From positions 868,001 through 932,000 of the forward strand of contig NC_089241.1 in assembly GCF_000512585.2 (NCBI RefSeq): a stretch of 64,000 nt of DNA. Direction: 5' to 3'. The position numbers and the translations under genes are program-made. Below the pieces are notes generated by a model. That model made no database searches. It saw only the letters and a list, made by a program, of their open reading frames with translations, and was not told the origin of the DNA. Positions 33,501 to 46,623 of this stretch are shown here, piece after piece. Within the stretch, counting starts at the first letter, position 1. Each line of letters begins with the position of its first letter. Origin of the DNA: Kwoniella bestiolae CBS 10118 (Eukaryota; Basidiomycota; Tremellomycetes; Tremellales; Cryptococcaceae).

Positions 33501-36500
33501 TTGCCAAGGAGGACAGCGGTTATAATGGGTTGCACAAGATCCGACATGTCGTGGTAATTAGTCGAGAGACGTTGAATAAAGGCTGAAGATGCTAGTTGGA
33601 AATCGTTTTCTCTGGCAAAGCCTTGAGGATGGCCGTTGTTGAGAGCATTAACAAGCTCATTGGTACGAATTTCACTATAAGGATCATCTAAGAATGAGTG
33701 TGCCTCGTTGAATAAGTAGGAAAGTCGGGCGGCATCGGAGGGTCGTTCGAGTGAAGGTCCAAGAGAATCTTGATCTTGCTTCAAATCATTGATCCTCTGA
33801 TATATAGCTTTGATACGAGCAGAGTCGGCGATCCCTTTAAGAACTCTTTCCCCGTGCTCAGCAGCAGCTAACTCCTCTTCAGCAAGTTCTAAGCGGCTGT
33901 CCAAAACTTCTCCTAACAAGCTTCTTCTAACTCCAGGGTCAATAGGAATATTGGTGACATACAGATCGATGAGGAATCGAGATACCGCCAACCAGAGGTA
34001 TCCGATAGACCTCAGATCTTGAGGTTGTCCGCTAATAGCATTTAGCACCGGCATAATTCGGTTGAAAAGGTTATCCCGCAGATGGCTCAGGCTCGAATCA
34101 GCAGTGTTTTCAGCCATGATCCGGTTGATCCGACTGAAAGCTTGGACTGGATCCTCATCAACGACGTAATGAATACCGAAAGCCGAACAGATCTGCTCTC
34201 TTCGTTAGCTAGGAGTCATCTGGAAAGAAGACACTAATCGCTCACCATGAGAATAGAGTTCAATGCCATAGATAAAACATTCGATCTTCGATCTTCAGTA
34301 ACTCGAGTTCTCCATAACAGAGTCTCAATGGAGAATCGCAAAGCGTCGTCTTGTTGAGGGATTTCCGACAGTTTCACAACTTCGGTGTTGCTAGAACGAA
34401 AGGAGTTCAGCACAGAACCACATAGAGGTCATTGGACTTACCTGAAACGTAAAGCTGAAGCTAATCGAACGGGTTTGAAAAGGTCGGCTGGTCCATCCAA
34501 TTGCTACAGCAAAACGTAAGCAGCTGGTACGCACAGTACATCGATGCGATACGTACCTCGTCGTTGGGATTCGAATGATCCCACATCCTCTGTAAAAAGT
34601 TTGATACAGCTTGGAATGTGACAGCGTGAGTCTGGGCAGGACCGAGGGATCTTTGCAGGGGCAAAAGAGTGTCGATTGCTAAGTTCTGATCTTGTAGTAA
34701 TACATTCATGGCATTTGCGGAATCCTGTCGAAGTGTGAGTCAGTCGGATGCACATATTGAGTCGCTGAAATGGTCTACTCACCTTTTGGAGAGCTGCCAA
34801 TTCTACAGTACTCAATACCGTCCAATTAGTCCACCCTGACAATACGACCTGCTCATTTGGATTGACAGCTTGGGACCCATCGATCAGATTCTCAAGTTCG
34901 GCGATTGAGTCTGCTGAGGGAGCCACATCTACCATACTTGCAAGTGCTTGCAGAACGGATCGACGAAGCTCTATTGCAAGTATTAGTATCGCTCAGATGT
35001 AAATGAACTGAATGCAGCTCACGGGTATCCTGAAGACCGTTCGCCTTTTCAACCAGCCGAGAAATGTCATTTTGACTGGCGCCATCCCCAATGATGTCTC
35101 TAAATAGCATCCAAACTTGAGTCTGACCCAGTCCAGAGGTTAATTGCACTGCCTTGACTAAACCCTGCAATCTCTCTAAGATAGAACCGAAGAAGGGTAA
35201 AGCCTGAAGTTCTTCGTCTAGCCAGCTTGCAAGAAGTCTGGTAGAAGAGTAATTGAAGGTGGTACTTTTGGCGTGTTCTTCCATGAGCAACAGGTACACG
35301 AAAGCCTTCTCCAGACGTTCGAAATGAGCCTGGAAACAAGACTGTGAGCGAACAAGTTACGATATATAGCCCAAGGATCAGAACTTACCTCATTGAGATT
35401 GTGATCTTCAGCTCCAATCAGTACGGGTAGCTGTTTCCTTATTACTTCCCTGCAGTAGCTTGAGAATGGGTATATGTCATTTCCAGCTTGAGCTTTACTT
35501 CTCGAAGGACCTCGTCGAGCAGAAAGAGCAGACAAGGCGAGAATGCTTTTACTATTGGCAGAATCTGAAAGCCAAGCTTGAATTCCGGTTTGTCGCACCT
35601 CATTACGAAGAATAGCTTGGAGTAGGTAGAACACTGTTCCTCTGTGCTCAGCATGGATGTTGGCATTGAAAGTTACGTCGATCGGCTGGATATAGGTCAG
35701 CGGGGTTCATAGATCAGATGAGGGTGGTAGGCTTACCAATGAAGAATTGAACTCGGACTGGATCCTTTGCCTTGTCGTAGCCCGAATTGACTGATCATGT
35801 AAAGCATCTACCTGACCCGTGAGGACCTGAGCTGCTGTGCGGTAGCTTGATTGCTCCTCGTCAGAAACCGTACTGCCAAGGCGCGCAAGGTATGGCACGA
35901 TGTGTTGACTTTGTGTTGATACGTTGTTCGCGACGACTGAGGCCACGGCACCACTTGCGACATTTTGGTGATCTGGGTCGTGACTAGACAGTACAGAAGA
36001 TGCCTGAAGAAGTGAATGATCCGCCAGTGATGAAGGTTGAATGCTTGAAGCAGTTTCTACTTCAGGTCTAGCCACAAATAGCTCCACACCTCTGTTTCTC
36101 ATTGCTCTAGATAATTCCCCGTGTCTTGGATCATAAGTCATAAACAATCTAAAGTCTTTATGAGGCTTGAGGACTTCGGGACTGCCAGTTGATGAACCTT
36201 TCTCGCTTAGGACAAGCACACCATTCGATTCGCACAGACTGTTGAGACGATCAAGCACGGATGCGCTACACAGGTTTGCTTCTGAGATGAGGAACCATCC
36301 ACCATTCTTGATAGCGTGAATGAGCTGTCCATCAACCCATGCAAAACCGATTGCATTCGGTCCAACTTTCACCAGGTTGTCCAAAGCTTGACGAGCAGCT
36401 GTGATGTCGATGTGAGAGGCGAGTTGAGAGATCGTTTCTTCGCATGCGCTGATGAAGGCCGGAATGGCATCGATGTCAGAATTGTTGGCACATCTTTGTC

Positions 36501-39500
36501 TTGCTGATTTGAGCTCCAGTGTTCTGGTGGCAAGAGAAGGGTGAGTGTCGGAAATGACCTCGAGTAATTGGGCGACCTCATGAAAGACCGCATCTAACAA
36601 TCGACCGACATCTTGTTGCTCGAAACTACCCAGCATCTCCGAGGTATCTACTCCAGGGTGCATAGCAAATTCGCCAAGTTCTCTTCCGGCACCTTCGGCA
36701 AGTCCTCGTACCAAAGTTCTTTTGCCGATACCACAATCTCCAGCAAGGATTATGAGCCAGCCTAGTTCGATACCCTTCAGGACTGATTGCGCAATATCCA
36801 AATGGTGATGTCGGAGTGGGACATCGATGGTGGATTTCCCGCCTCTTCTGATAAGGGAATGACCGACTTGCAAAAACGAGGGTGTAACGTAAGGGGTAGG
36901 TCGAGATGGATCAATCCTGATATCAAAAATCCGCTCGAAAATCTGAGTTACCGCTTCACGATCCTTTTCATTTCTAAATCGCTGCCTATACACCATCCAG
37001 AAGTATTCGGCTGGATGATTGGCCCTCTCGAGTCCGTTAGGAGAAGCGAGTAGTGTGAACCATCTAAACAAATCTCGCAAATTGAATTCCCAAGGACTAC
37101 CTTCCCTTCCGATCGTGCGGTATATCATCGTCTGTTCCCGCATTTCTTCGTTGAACCGGATCATCTTCTCGATGACATCCGTGGGCATCGGGTGGAGATC
37201 TCTGCAGATGATCATCAGATCTTCGGAAGTATGTTCTTGGAGGTACACCTTGGTGAAACGATTCAAGAATGATTTCGGAAGACCTTTTCTGCCACCACCT
37301 TGTTGCAAAGGGTTCTGAGCCGCGAAGATTCTAAAATCGGGATGTCGATCGAAAGATTTACCTAGTTCTGGTATAAAGACAGTACCTCTATGATCTAATA
37401 CAGCGTTCAACCCTTCGAGGACAGTCTGAGAAGCTAAGTTCATTTCATCTAGTAAAACCCAATCTCCTTTCTGCATGGCGTCCAGGAAAGCTGCATCTCG
37501 CCATTGGAATTCACCAGGCTGGCCACCCTCGACTGGAAGATCGGAACCAAACAGGTCGATCAAATCAGTCTGATCGGAAAGGTTGATTCGCTGAAGTCGA
37601 TGTCCAGCTACAGCTGCTAGAGCCGAAACCAGACTGGTCTTCCCAACCCCGGGACTACCTTCAAGAAGTATAGCTTTAGGCAGTTGACAACCGCGAAGCG
37701 TTCGCATAGCGTTGAGAGCGGTAGTCGGCGCTTCGAATCTAAACATGGATGTTTCGGATATGATGGGACCTCGAGGGATAGCGAAATTACCGATGGATAC
37801 AGAGTTTGGTGTCAGCTTCACAGCAAGATCGGATATTGCGTGAAGTGCGGAACCACCTGGAAGGCTGGAAGCGAATCGGTCGAGTTGGGTCAAACATTCA
37901 TTACGTAGAGAAGCGATTGACACCGTGGACATTCCGGCGATTTGAGGTAGTGATTCGAGACCATCGATCAAGACCATTTGACCACCGTGGTGCTATCGAA
38001 AGATTAGCACGAAATGCTCTTGAGCTGAGATGGGTAACTCACGAATGATTGCGCTTCATTCAATCCTTTAGAGAACATGTCGTTGGTGAAGCTGACCCAA
38101 GCCTACGTGATCTGATCAGCTACTTTCCAGGACCAGATGCAAGATCTCGACTCACCAAAATGTCACGCAAACCCAATCCTGATAAATCACTCAACTTATC
38201 TCCAAACCATAAAAAGAAGTCCAGGATATAAGGTCCACATGCTTCCAATTCCTCCTTTTTCCACGATTGACCAATGATCTGCAACATATCATTCCTATCA
38301 TTCAATGCTGGAACCCAGATCTCGGTGAATCGATTTCTGAGCGCAGGTGAAAGTTCCTTCTTTCCGAAATCTCCTCCGGGGTTCATAGTAGCTACTACAT
38401 GGAATCTTTCATTGGCAACAATAGTGGCATCATCGATATCTGATCCTCCCTTCTCCGCCAGCACAAGGGTTCTTCCAGGTTCCAGAACAGAGTTGAGTCT
38501 TTCAAGAACTGAATCATCGGCCAAAGACACTTCGTCCAGTAAAAGGAGATCACCACTTGTCATAGCGTGGACAAGAGGACCATCGGACCATTCGAAAAGC
38601 GCTGATAATTGCTTGATCTCCCTTTTGCACTGCTGTATGACTTGTTGATCGATATCGGTTCTATGTGAAAGGTCTTCACAGATAGACATGAGGTCGTCAT
38701 CGGTGATAGAGCCAGGGAAGGTAGAATATTGACTGAGAGCATTGATGATTCGCGATCTCCTTTCCAATCTATTTCGGACTGGTCGCTGACTTCCCAACAA
38801 ATCGGCGGTCTCCATATTCTGATGACAGTTGACCCCTACTAATTGTTGATTGAACATCTGAGCTATAACCTCGCATACGGAGGTTTTACCGCAGCCAGTC
38901 TCTCCTACCAATAGGACAGGCTCGTTATGAGCCAAAGCCGCAGCGACAAGCGCGAATAGCCTCTGCATAGCTTTGGTCCAAACCATCTTAGTAGGAGGAA
39001 GGATCGTAGCGGGCATTCTCGTGAGGACTGTGCTAGACTTGTCGAAAAGTGAATACATGTCTTCCATGATGGTGACTTTCATGATTTCCTCGATCACTTG
39101 CTTGATAACCACTTTATCGTCATCTTGACGAGCTCTCTCGGCCAGAAGCATATAACCGTCTTCAGCAAGTTGTTGATATCCCACCGCACCTCGTTCGGCC
39201 CACCTGAACAGATCTCGAAGGGTAGCAAATGAGCTCTTCGACTCAAATACTCGGGAAGCTTGACGACGATGACGGAGCTCCTCAAATACCTGGACAATCT
39301 TTTTGGCGTATGAAGGAGCGATCTGACATCGCTGACAAAGAATAGTCTCCAATTCATCTTTAGGTACGTCATCAAAGTGGACTTCGAGAAATCGATTTCT
39401 GAAAGCTCGAGACAAGACTTTTCTTCCAGCATACAAACCAGGAGGATTCTGAGTGGCGAATAAGATGAAGTTGGGATGAGGTTTTATCACTTCTTGCGTT

Positions 39501-42500
39501 TCCGGTATTACCAATTCTCGATTATCATCCAAAAGACGGTTCAACGCTTCTAAAACATCGGTAGGCGCCAAATTCAACTCATCGAGCACTATCCAGTGAC
39601 CTTGTTTAACGGCAGTGACCAAAAGACCTTCCTGAAAAACGAGGTTACCGCTGTGAGGATCTGTAACATAGGTACCAAGGTATTCTTGGATGTCAGTGTG
39701 TTCGTGATTGTTGATCCGGACGAATCGATGACCGGTCTGTCGTGCTAGGAATTCGACTGCACTAGTCTTACCAGCGGATGTGGGACCTTGAATGAGCACA
39801 GGGTATCGTTTGGTGAGGATGACACGAGCAAGATCCGATAATTTGGCTTGGACTGAAGGTGTGATGATATACCTTGATTCAGGTGCAGGAGGTAGTGGAC
39901 CACGTTGAAGCCAGAAAGGGCCAAACCGTATAAAATCGTCGGGGTCCATTGAAGCGGGGAGCGAAGGTATCTGAGCGAGAACAGCTCTGGCATTCTTCAT
40001 GGGATTCAAGATATACTTCTCGCCAGCCTCATGAGCTATCTTGGCGCTGGGTACATCGAGTGACATGGTGAAAGCCATGAGGTATCCTTCCCAAATTCCT
40101 CGTCGGAGTCCAAAAAGTGGGGCGCTTTGGACAGCAAAAGTCAGAGCTCGAGCAAGAGTTCTCATACTGTAATGAGGCGCTGCGTTGGACCCATCGACAA
40201 TCTCTTTGGCAGAAGATAATCTTTTGAGGGTAGTATAGAGTTCGACGACATCCAGAATTACACTTCTGTCCCCAGCAGCAGAATCTCCAAGGTACTGTGA
40301 TACAATGGCGATGAGCGCTTCCCGATCATCGTCCGGGGGAGGTACATAGAGTTCGGTGAACCTAGCTCGAAGATTAGGTGGGAGATCTTTCTTTCCCACA
40401 TCGGTAGCAGGGTTCATACAGGCGAAAAGTCGGAACTGAGGGTGTCGCACGATGGGTTCCACATCTCCTCTTTCAGTTAGCACTAGCGACGCGGTTGGTC
40501 CTTCCAAGATTGTAGATATCGCTTCGAGGGTTTCCTGCGAGGCAAGGTTGACTTCATCGAGTAGGATCCACTCTCCTGATTTCATCGCCTTGACGAGGGG
40601 TCCTTCTACAAACGAGAAGACGAGTTTGCTGTTCATTTTGACATGATGTAGATCGAAGTCGGATATATCAACAAGAAGAGACTGCCATTGAACAGCTACT
40701 TTGGTCGCTTTGGTAATCTTTCTACGCTTTGGTGGTGCACCTTCGATCGGGGTCATAGTTTCACTTTCACCTTTACCCAGCTTGTCGATGGCTCTTCTGG
40801 CGGAAGAGGACCAAAGATCCGCACATCGACCCCATTTCCCGCCAGCTAAAGCCTTTGAAGCAGCTTCTACGTAGGCACCGTTCTGTGATTTTCCCATACT
40901 GAACGTCTCGCAGAACAGTTTTTGCCAGCGTACATGCAGATTCCGCGCCGAGATCGAAGCATCTATAGGCTTGAAGCCACCGAGTAAGTCGCTACTTTCC
41001 GTCTGCATTGATAAGTTGAGGACAGTGAGTGGCTTCTTGACGATCGATGCGCTATGCTGAACAGCGGTGGTTTTACCGGTACCTGTCTCACCGACAAGCA
41101 GGGTTGGCTCGCCAAGGGTAAGGGAGACTGCAATCCGTTCTAGTAATACGAGAGATGGTTTGGTGAGGGCGAAAAGTCGTGATGAGGTGGCCAATTCTCG
41201 ACGAGATGACCCCGCGGTATCCATCACAGTCCGACCAATGTAAAGTTGCTTGGAACCTGGGCTGACCTCGAAGTTAGGTTTCCTGCCCTCGAGCGCGGTC
41301 ACTCTATCCGTATCCATATTCAATCCTTCTGAGATCACGTCCAGCATCTGAGCTCGTTTCTGTAACGAGAAACCTTTACTATCTAAAGAAGCAACAAATA
41401 TATCGATAGCTTCTAGGAAGATTTCGTCTTGAAGGATAGGGTTGGACAGTAACGTGGCGCCTGAGTGTTCCATTGAAGCCGCAGAAGCAGAAAAAGGTAG
41501 ACTCCGTTCAACTCTAGCACACCACTTCTCCAAATCCCTTAAACCGATATCTCTAGCTTTGACTTGACCAGACAGCTTGTCGAATGGTCGGAGATGATGC
41601 CAGATATTGACAAGGGTGGTGAGAAGAGTCTTGGGGAGACGTGGGAATCGAGCGGATAGAATTGCAAGGATGTCCTCATCGGATGGTGAGTCAAGTTGAA
41701 CCTCGTTGAAGACGTGGTGACCAAAGAAAGTGGGAACTGCGTAACCTGTCCGAATAGTTCGAGTGACGAACAAGGCGAAACCGTCTCCAGCTTCTATGTC
41801 TTCCCTGCCCGGGATGGCCAATCTCGCTCTTCTTCCCGGTCTCCCGGCCTTGAGACTTCGTGCAATACCAGTGAGGGTGACCAGCATTTCCGTACTGCCA
41901 CGATCTACGTCCTCAAAAACCACCCATCTTCCTGCTCTAATCGCTTTAGCCAAAGCACCTTCCATCCATTCAAAAGTACCAGGTTTGGTAGGCGAAGAGA
42001 CGTAGGTACCGATCAAACTCTTCACATCAATGGATGTATCGGCAAGAGGAATGGTCAAGATTCGGTTGGTGGGCGAATGAGAGGGAAATAGCATTGAGGA
42101 GAGATGATGCAATACGTGTGTTTTGCCTGAAGAAGGAGGTGATGTGAGGAGGACTGGAAGCCCACGCTGTATCAGAGGGCATAAAGCTTGTAATGCCGTG
42201 TCTGTTGGAAGAGTTCGGACATGTAAATTGGGTGAAGGCGAGGTTGTGAACGGTGAAGCGCAGAATAATAACGTATCTGCGATGAGCGTGACATGACGGG
42301 AAAGATCAGAAGAGGCGATGACAGGGGTGTGAGCAAAGGTATGGTCCGGTTGCGATTGTCGAGCTACTCCAGCCATTAATAAAGAGCTCAGAACAACCGA
42401 AGAATTGTACCTACCACTTTGGATACGCTGAGCTTCTAAGATTGGGAGCATCCACCCATCCAGCACAAGCTTGCGAACCTCATAGCCTCCACCAGGCAAC

Positions 42501-43331
42501 TTCTCTATTTTGCTTACATTGACGCCCGCTTCCACCTTACCCACCTCTCCTACCCATTGCTTCTCCATATCTATACGCTTTTCCTCGCTCCATCCTCTTT
42601 GTATGGCTAATATCTGAATTGCCAAGAGCCGAACACCACGATCTGGGTGCTCCATCCGCAATGCATGAAGAGGAACTAGAGGCCAATCATTGCGAGCCGC
42701 TATGCGTGGGTCGGCGGTGAGTAGCCTCAATTGGGAGAGCAAGAGGGAATGAAGTCGTTCAATGGGAGTGGTTTGCAAGTCTGCGAGTGGTATTGTCGAT
42801 ATAGGAGATGAACGGAAAGGAGATTTGAGGATGAAGGTGTAGATCAAGCTATTATGAATAGGATGGATCAGCATTCGGTTTCTCGCAGCAGCGACGATCA
42901 GCTCACCTCCATAGTTCAGGACTTGTATCTGCGAGAGATGATAGCACAGCAAGTCTATTCTCAAGCAACTGTACATCATGGAACGAGGAGTCTTCCAACC
43001 AACGTGCCAATAGATCGATAAGGATAGGCTGAAATCTTGATGTGACGAAGCTGGACACTCCTTCAAAAGCGCAGATGAGAGATAATGCATCTAAGATATC
43101 GGCGACAGAGGATCTAGACGTTGAGCTGAAGGCGTAGTCGAAGATGATGCGTGGTACCGATATGGGAGGAGGAGATGAGGGGCTGTAACCAAGATCACCG
43201 AGAAAAAGGGAGAGTTGATGTTGGAGGTCGAGATTGAGGGGAGAGGCTCTTGCGGGGGCAGTATGAGGACTGACCTGATCCGTCATTGAGTCAGGTATCG
43301 GATCGACTTCCATCTTCGAGCCTTCTGACAT
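27567..43331 (-). CDS. MDN1: midasin, AAA+ ribosome assembly ATPase
   Basis: Giant nuclear dynein-like AAA+ protein that strips assembly factors (Ytm1, Rsa4) from pre-60S ribosomes. Exon 1 is 43331-42907, exon 2 42848-38156, exon 3 38102-38043, exon 4 37992-35737; exon 5 starts at 35685 and more follow. Total is roughly 4,900-5,000 residues, as in yeast. Six Walker A sites are visible: SPPSSGKT (about residue 378), GETGTGKT (728), GPTSAGKT (1163), GETGCGKT (1454), GSPGVGKT (1835) and GDCGIGKR (2140). Walker B sites include ILLDEVNLAS, IVLDELNLAP, LLLDEVSLAD and VLLDEMNLAS. AAA6 is degenerate (GKR, FLISEANL). A long linker is followed by Asp/Glu-rich sequence (near 30350-28500). The C-terminal MIDAS domain has LLSLDDSKSMFES, the DxSxS metal site. 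The start ATG at 43331 is the first Met (MSEGSKMEVDP). Confidence 0.97.
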
Positions 43332-43645
43332 GATGTCGTGGTCAAATTGTCGATGATGAGACCTCTTCAAGATAGATGAAAGAGAGCAGAGGCAATAATA
43401 AATTTTGAAATTTGGATGGATGGAAATGACCTTGCATTTATGAAATTTCAGAAATCATCCGGGAGTACAGCGGAGTTGAAGCGATCTCCGCACCAAGAGG
43501 ATCACTAAGCGGCGATCTCCGGATCTGTTCCCCCTTCCTTTGGCCTCCACTTTTGCATCCGCTGCAACGTATTGAAGACGATAGATATTACGCCATACAT
43601 CGCATTATTCCTGGTCTGTGTTCTCTTAGTCATCAAGCATGAACC
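43332..43645. promoter_or_regulatory. bidirectional promoter, midasin / SDR gene
   Basis: 314 bp between divergent start codons. It contains two direct copies of GCGATCTCCG (43481-43490 and 43512-43521, 31 bp apart). The first copy also pairs with an upstream CGGAG (CGGAG-10-CTCCG). A similar word is present in the promoter at 24904-25428. The element may serve ribosome-biogenesis or growth control, but this is inference. Confidence 0.5.
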
Positions 43646-44886
43646 ATGAAGGTCTTCATTTTGGGTGCTACAGGTGAGTTGTTCGCCGTACGAGGGGATC
43701 ATTCGATACGTAGTGATCTGATCTCAGCCTCATCCCATCACAGGTTTCCTTGGACTACCAGCTGCAGAGGCGTTTGTCCGAGCAGGGCACATCGTCTACG
43801 GTACCACGCGTTCGGAACGAAGTGCAGCAGAGAAATTGGCTCCGAACGAGATCATTCCCATAGTTGCTGATCCGTACAGTGATGAGGGCAAGAAGGTATG
43901 GGGGAAGATAGCTGCTCAATGTGATGTCGGTAAGTCAAAGGTCAGGGTCAATCAAATCAGGAGATCAGCTGACGGGAGGAAGCCAGTCATAGACATTCTA
44001 TCTGCCAACGGAGCTAAATCCGCTATTGATATTTTTCATAACTTCCTCGATCACCTCGATCGCCTGAAAGGATCACCAAAACCTACATATATCTATACAT
44101 CTGGATTGTGGATCAATACCCGAGGATATGGTGGCTTAGACAAGTGGACAGATGAAAGGCAGCCTACCTCCACCTACAACGACGCTGTACAATGGCGTCC
44201 TCTGATAGAAGTGCCAGTGTTGGAGAGTGAGTTAGCTTCTTTGTCGATCACGGCATATGCTCAGATGAATGTTCATCTCAGGCGAAAAGGTCCACGGTGT
44301 TGTGATCCGAGGTGCAGTCGTATATGGTCGAGATGGTTCCGCCTTCGCCAGTTACATCTTCGATGAAGCTCTCAAGGCCAGTAAAACTGAAGAAAAGGTA
44401 TTCGACACAGTGTATTCAAAGGAAACGAGGATAGCATCGATACATACGGATGATATGGCAGACCTATATTTAAGGGTGGCTGAACGAGTGAGTTGTTATC
44501 TCATCTTACGTATGAGAGTGAGCTGACAAATGTCACCACGAAGGGACCAATCTTGAAAGGCCAAGTGTTCATGGCTTCCAATCAAGCCACTGAACGTCTC
44601 ACAGATATACTGGACGCCGTAGTCAGGGTCTCTGGATGTACAGGATACAAGGCAAAGCCCCCGAAAGGAGGTAAGCTTGACTGGACCAACAGGGGTTATT
44701 CGCATCCATCGCTAATTCAAACGATAAACAGCGATGCAAGAAGCTTGGATATCGTCAACACTCATCAAACCCAGCTTGGGAGATGCTTTGACAGGCTGGA
44801 GGCCAAGAAAGATGAGTCTAGTCGACGGTATGGACATCTACTGGTCGTCATATCTGGCCAACAAGCGATTACGAGACACAGAATAA
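43646..44886 (+). CDS. NAD(P)-binding epimerase-like protein (extended/atypical SDR)
   Basis: Rossmann-fold protein. Exon 1 is MKVFILGATG, and after the intron FLGLPAAEAFVRAGHIVYGTTRS gives the GxxGxxG loop GATGFLG. Downstream blocks IDILSANGAKSAIDIFHNFL, TYIYTSGLWINTRGYGGLDK, HGVVIRGAVVYGRDGSAFASY and RIASIHTDDMADLYLRV follow the usual extended-SDR order. The last exon ends SYLANKRLRDTE with TAA at 44884-44886. About six exons, near 340 residues. The classical YxxxK dyad is not obvious, so it may be an atypical, NmrA-like or non-catalytic member. Substrate unknown. It shares a promoter with midasin and converges on the Ser-rich gene at 44987, 100 bp away. Confidence 0.8.
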
Positions 44887-44986
44887 TCTCAAGTCGACAT
44901 GAAATAACTCTCAAACTTACTTCATACATGTATATTCTCATCCGGATTCTCAGTATTCCGTGTCATTCTGCTGATCATCATCTTTG

Positions 44987-45785
44987 TCACCGATTTGACC
45001 CAAGGAAAGAGGCTATCCCGCTTTCAAGGTCCTCGTCTTGCTCGAAATCACTGATTCGTCCAATCCCTAAATTCGAATCGCGGTAGTTACGATCATGAGG
45101 GGATGAGTTCGAGAATGCCCTAGCTATACTCGAGCCAAAACTACTGGCATAACTTTTGGTTCTGTTCCACATGGATTGGGCTATGGATGTTGTTGACGGA
45201 GGCGGGGAGGGTTCGCTGATGTATTGATCTGAATTCAAACTGGTAGGGCAGAATCACATCTCAGCTATAGACCTCGCAGAGAAGAAGAAAACCCGACTCA
45301 CATATCCTCGAAACGCGATTTAGCGGACTCGTCAATGCTGATCATTATTGCCGATGATGTTGCAGTGTTAGCTGCCGTTGGAAATTCAGTGGAATAGGCC
45401 TGCGAGCTGTGATCCGGCGCAGAGGCTTCAAAGGTATGATCACCTCTCTCTCCAAATACCGAGGCAGCTAGATGAGCACTGGAATGCAACCGTAAGTACC
45501 GGCAATCGTACAAAGTGGCCCTTACAAATTCTGGATGTAGACTGACCTATCCACACTCCTTGAGAGAGGCTGCCATGGAGATCCTGTGCCTGAGTCGCTG
45601 AAGAAGTCACTGATGTTCGGGTTGAAGTAGATACCAGGAACGCCCGTTGAAGCAGAGCGCGAGGCGGCTGAAGTTGCTGAAGATGCTATACTCGGAGCCG
45701 AGGAAGCGTCCCTCTCCCATGATAGTCTCACTGATTGAGTACCGTCCGTGTACTCGGAAAGGCTGGATATGGAGCTGTAGGGCAT
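44987..45785 (-). CDS. Ser-rich hypothetical protein with basic amphipathic segment
   Basis: Three exons. Exon 1 (ATG 45785, MPYSSISSLSEYTDG) runs to a GTCAGT donor after SRSVD. Exon 2 gives SAHLAASVFGERGDHTFEA and ends at a GTGAGT donor. Exon 3 carries LNSDQYISEPSPPPSTT, MWNRTKSYASSFGSSIARAF and ends GIASFLGSNR. All junctions are in frame; about 220 residues. The SYASSFGSSIARAF stretch with flanking basic residues could be an amphipathic helix. No signal peptide or enzyme motif. Similar basic-aromatic stretches are present in several other orphans of the window. Function unknown. Confidence 0.6.
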
Positions 45786-46269
45786 TTCCAGTATAGATAC
45801 AGTAGACTTGTTACAGTTTTTCACAGTTACTGTGGTGATACAAGAGGAAGAGGAACTGACAATGGGTTCGGGGGAGCATTTCAACAGACATCGCACTGCC
45901 GATCACCTTGTCATGTGCCACAAAATCATCAAAGTGACAAGGATGAAAGGAGAGCCCTGTATCCAGAGTTTCATATGGAGCTTGGCGTGAAGGGAGCTAC
46001 ATATCAGCAAGTCGGATGAGGATGCGCCACTAAGGACGATGCACATAGAAAACATGGCAGTTTTGGATGGTGTAGACTTATTTGACACTCATATCTCAGC
46101 ATAATGGACGCTCAGCATACTGGACGCTCAGCATAATGGACAGGGATCAGGCGAACCTCTTGCCATCTTGTATAAAGACGCTGCATCGGGACTTATTACC
46201 AGGTACAGATGACCGGGCTCAGTACATCTTAACCCCAGAAACCCTCTCATGCAAGTTATGCACCACGCT
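45786..46269. other. intergenic with short tandem repeat
   Basis: No convincing gene. Overlapping frames on both strands have no protein features. A 16-bp unit is repeated three times at 46095-46142. Confidence 0.5.
46095..46142. repeat. 16-bp tandem repeat, three copies
   Basis: The unit CTCAGCATAATGGACG is present at 46095-46110, 46111-46126 (one substitution, ATAATGG to ATACTGG) and 46127-46142 (last base G to A). The near identity suggests recent expansion. Confidence 0.9.
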
Positions 46270-46623
46270 CTATTTCCTTCTCCCTCTCATTGGCTCCTGG
46301 CCGTCTTGCTCTTCGTTAATGGACATTAATTTATAGTCCGCCTGGTTGAAAGAGCAGTATGATCTCCTCGTCCTTTTGGGGCGATTAGAAAAAGCTGGTG
46401 ATTTGGTAGTGTGTTTGTGAGATTGAGTGGTTGTCCCGCTGCTGCCATCTGCAGCCTCACCGCTCCGTTTATGTCCTTCACTTTCGTCATATTCAGAGAT
46501 CGATTCGTTCAGCTCTGAGGGAATGGAGTCGGAGGTCATCTGCCTTTTTGCCTTTGCCGATTCACCAGAGGACTTCAAGGAAGTTTCGCTTTGTGAAGAA
46601 CTTTTGGAGGAAGGTACGGTCAT
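46270..46623 (-). CDS. small Ser-rich hypothetical protein
   Basis: Single-exon frame of 117 residues from ATG 46623 (MTVPSSKSSSQSETSLKSSG) to TAG at 46270-46272. It is Ser/Lys/Glu-rich and hydrophilic, with basic clusters RPKRTRRS and MRGRRK near the end that could act as nuclear localisation signals. There is no recognised domain. It sits between two other Ser-rich minus-strand genes. Support is only the intact frame and similar composition. Confidence 0.4.
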   Translation of the reverse strand: MTVPSSKSSSQSETSLKSSGESAKAKRQMTSDSIPSELNESISEYDESEGHKRSGEAADGSSGTTTQSHKHTTKSPAFSNRPKRTRRSYCSFNQADYKLMSINEEQDGQEPMRGRRK

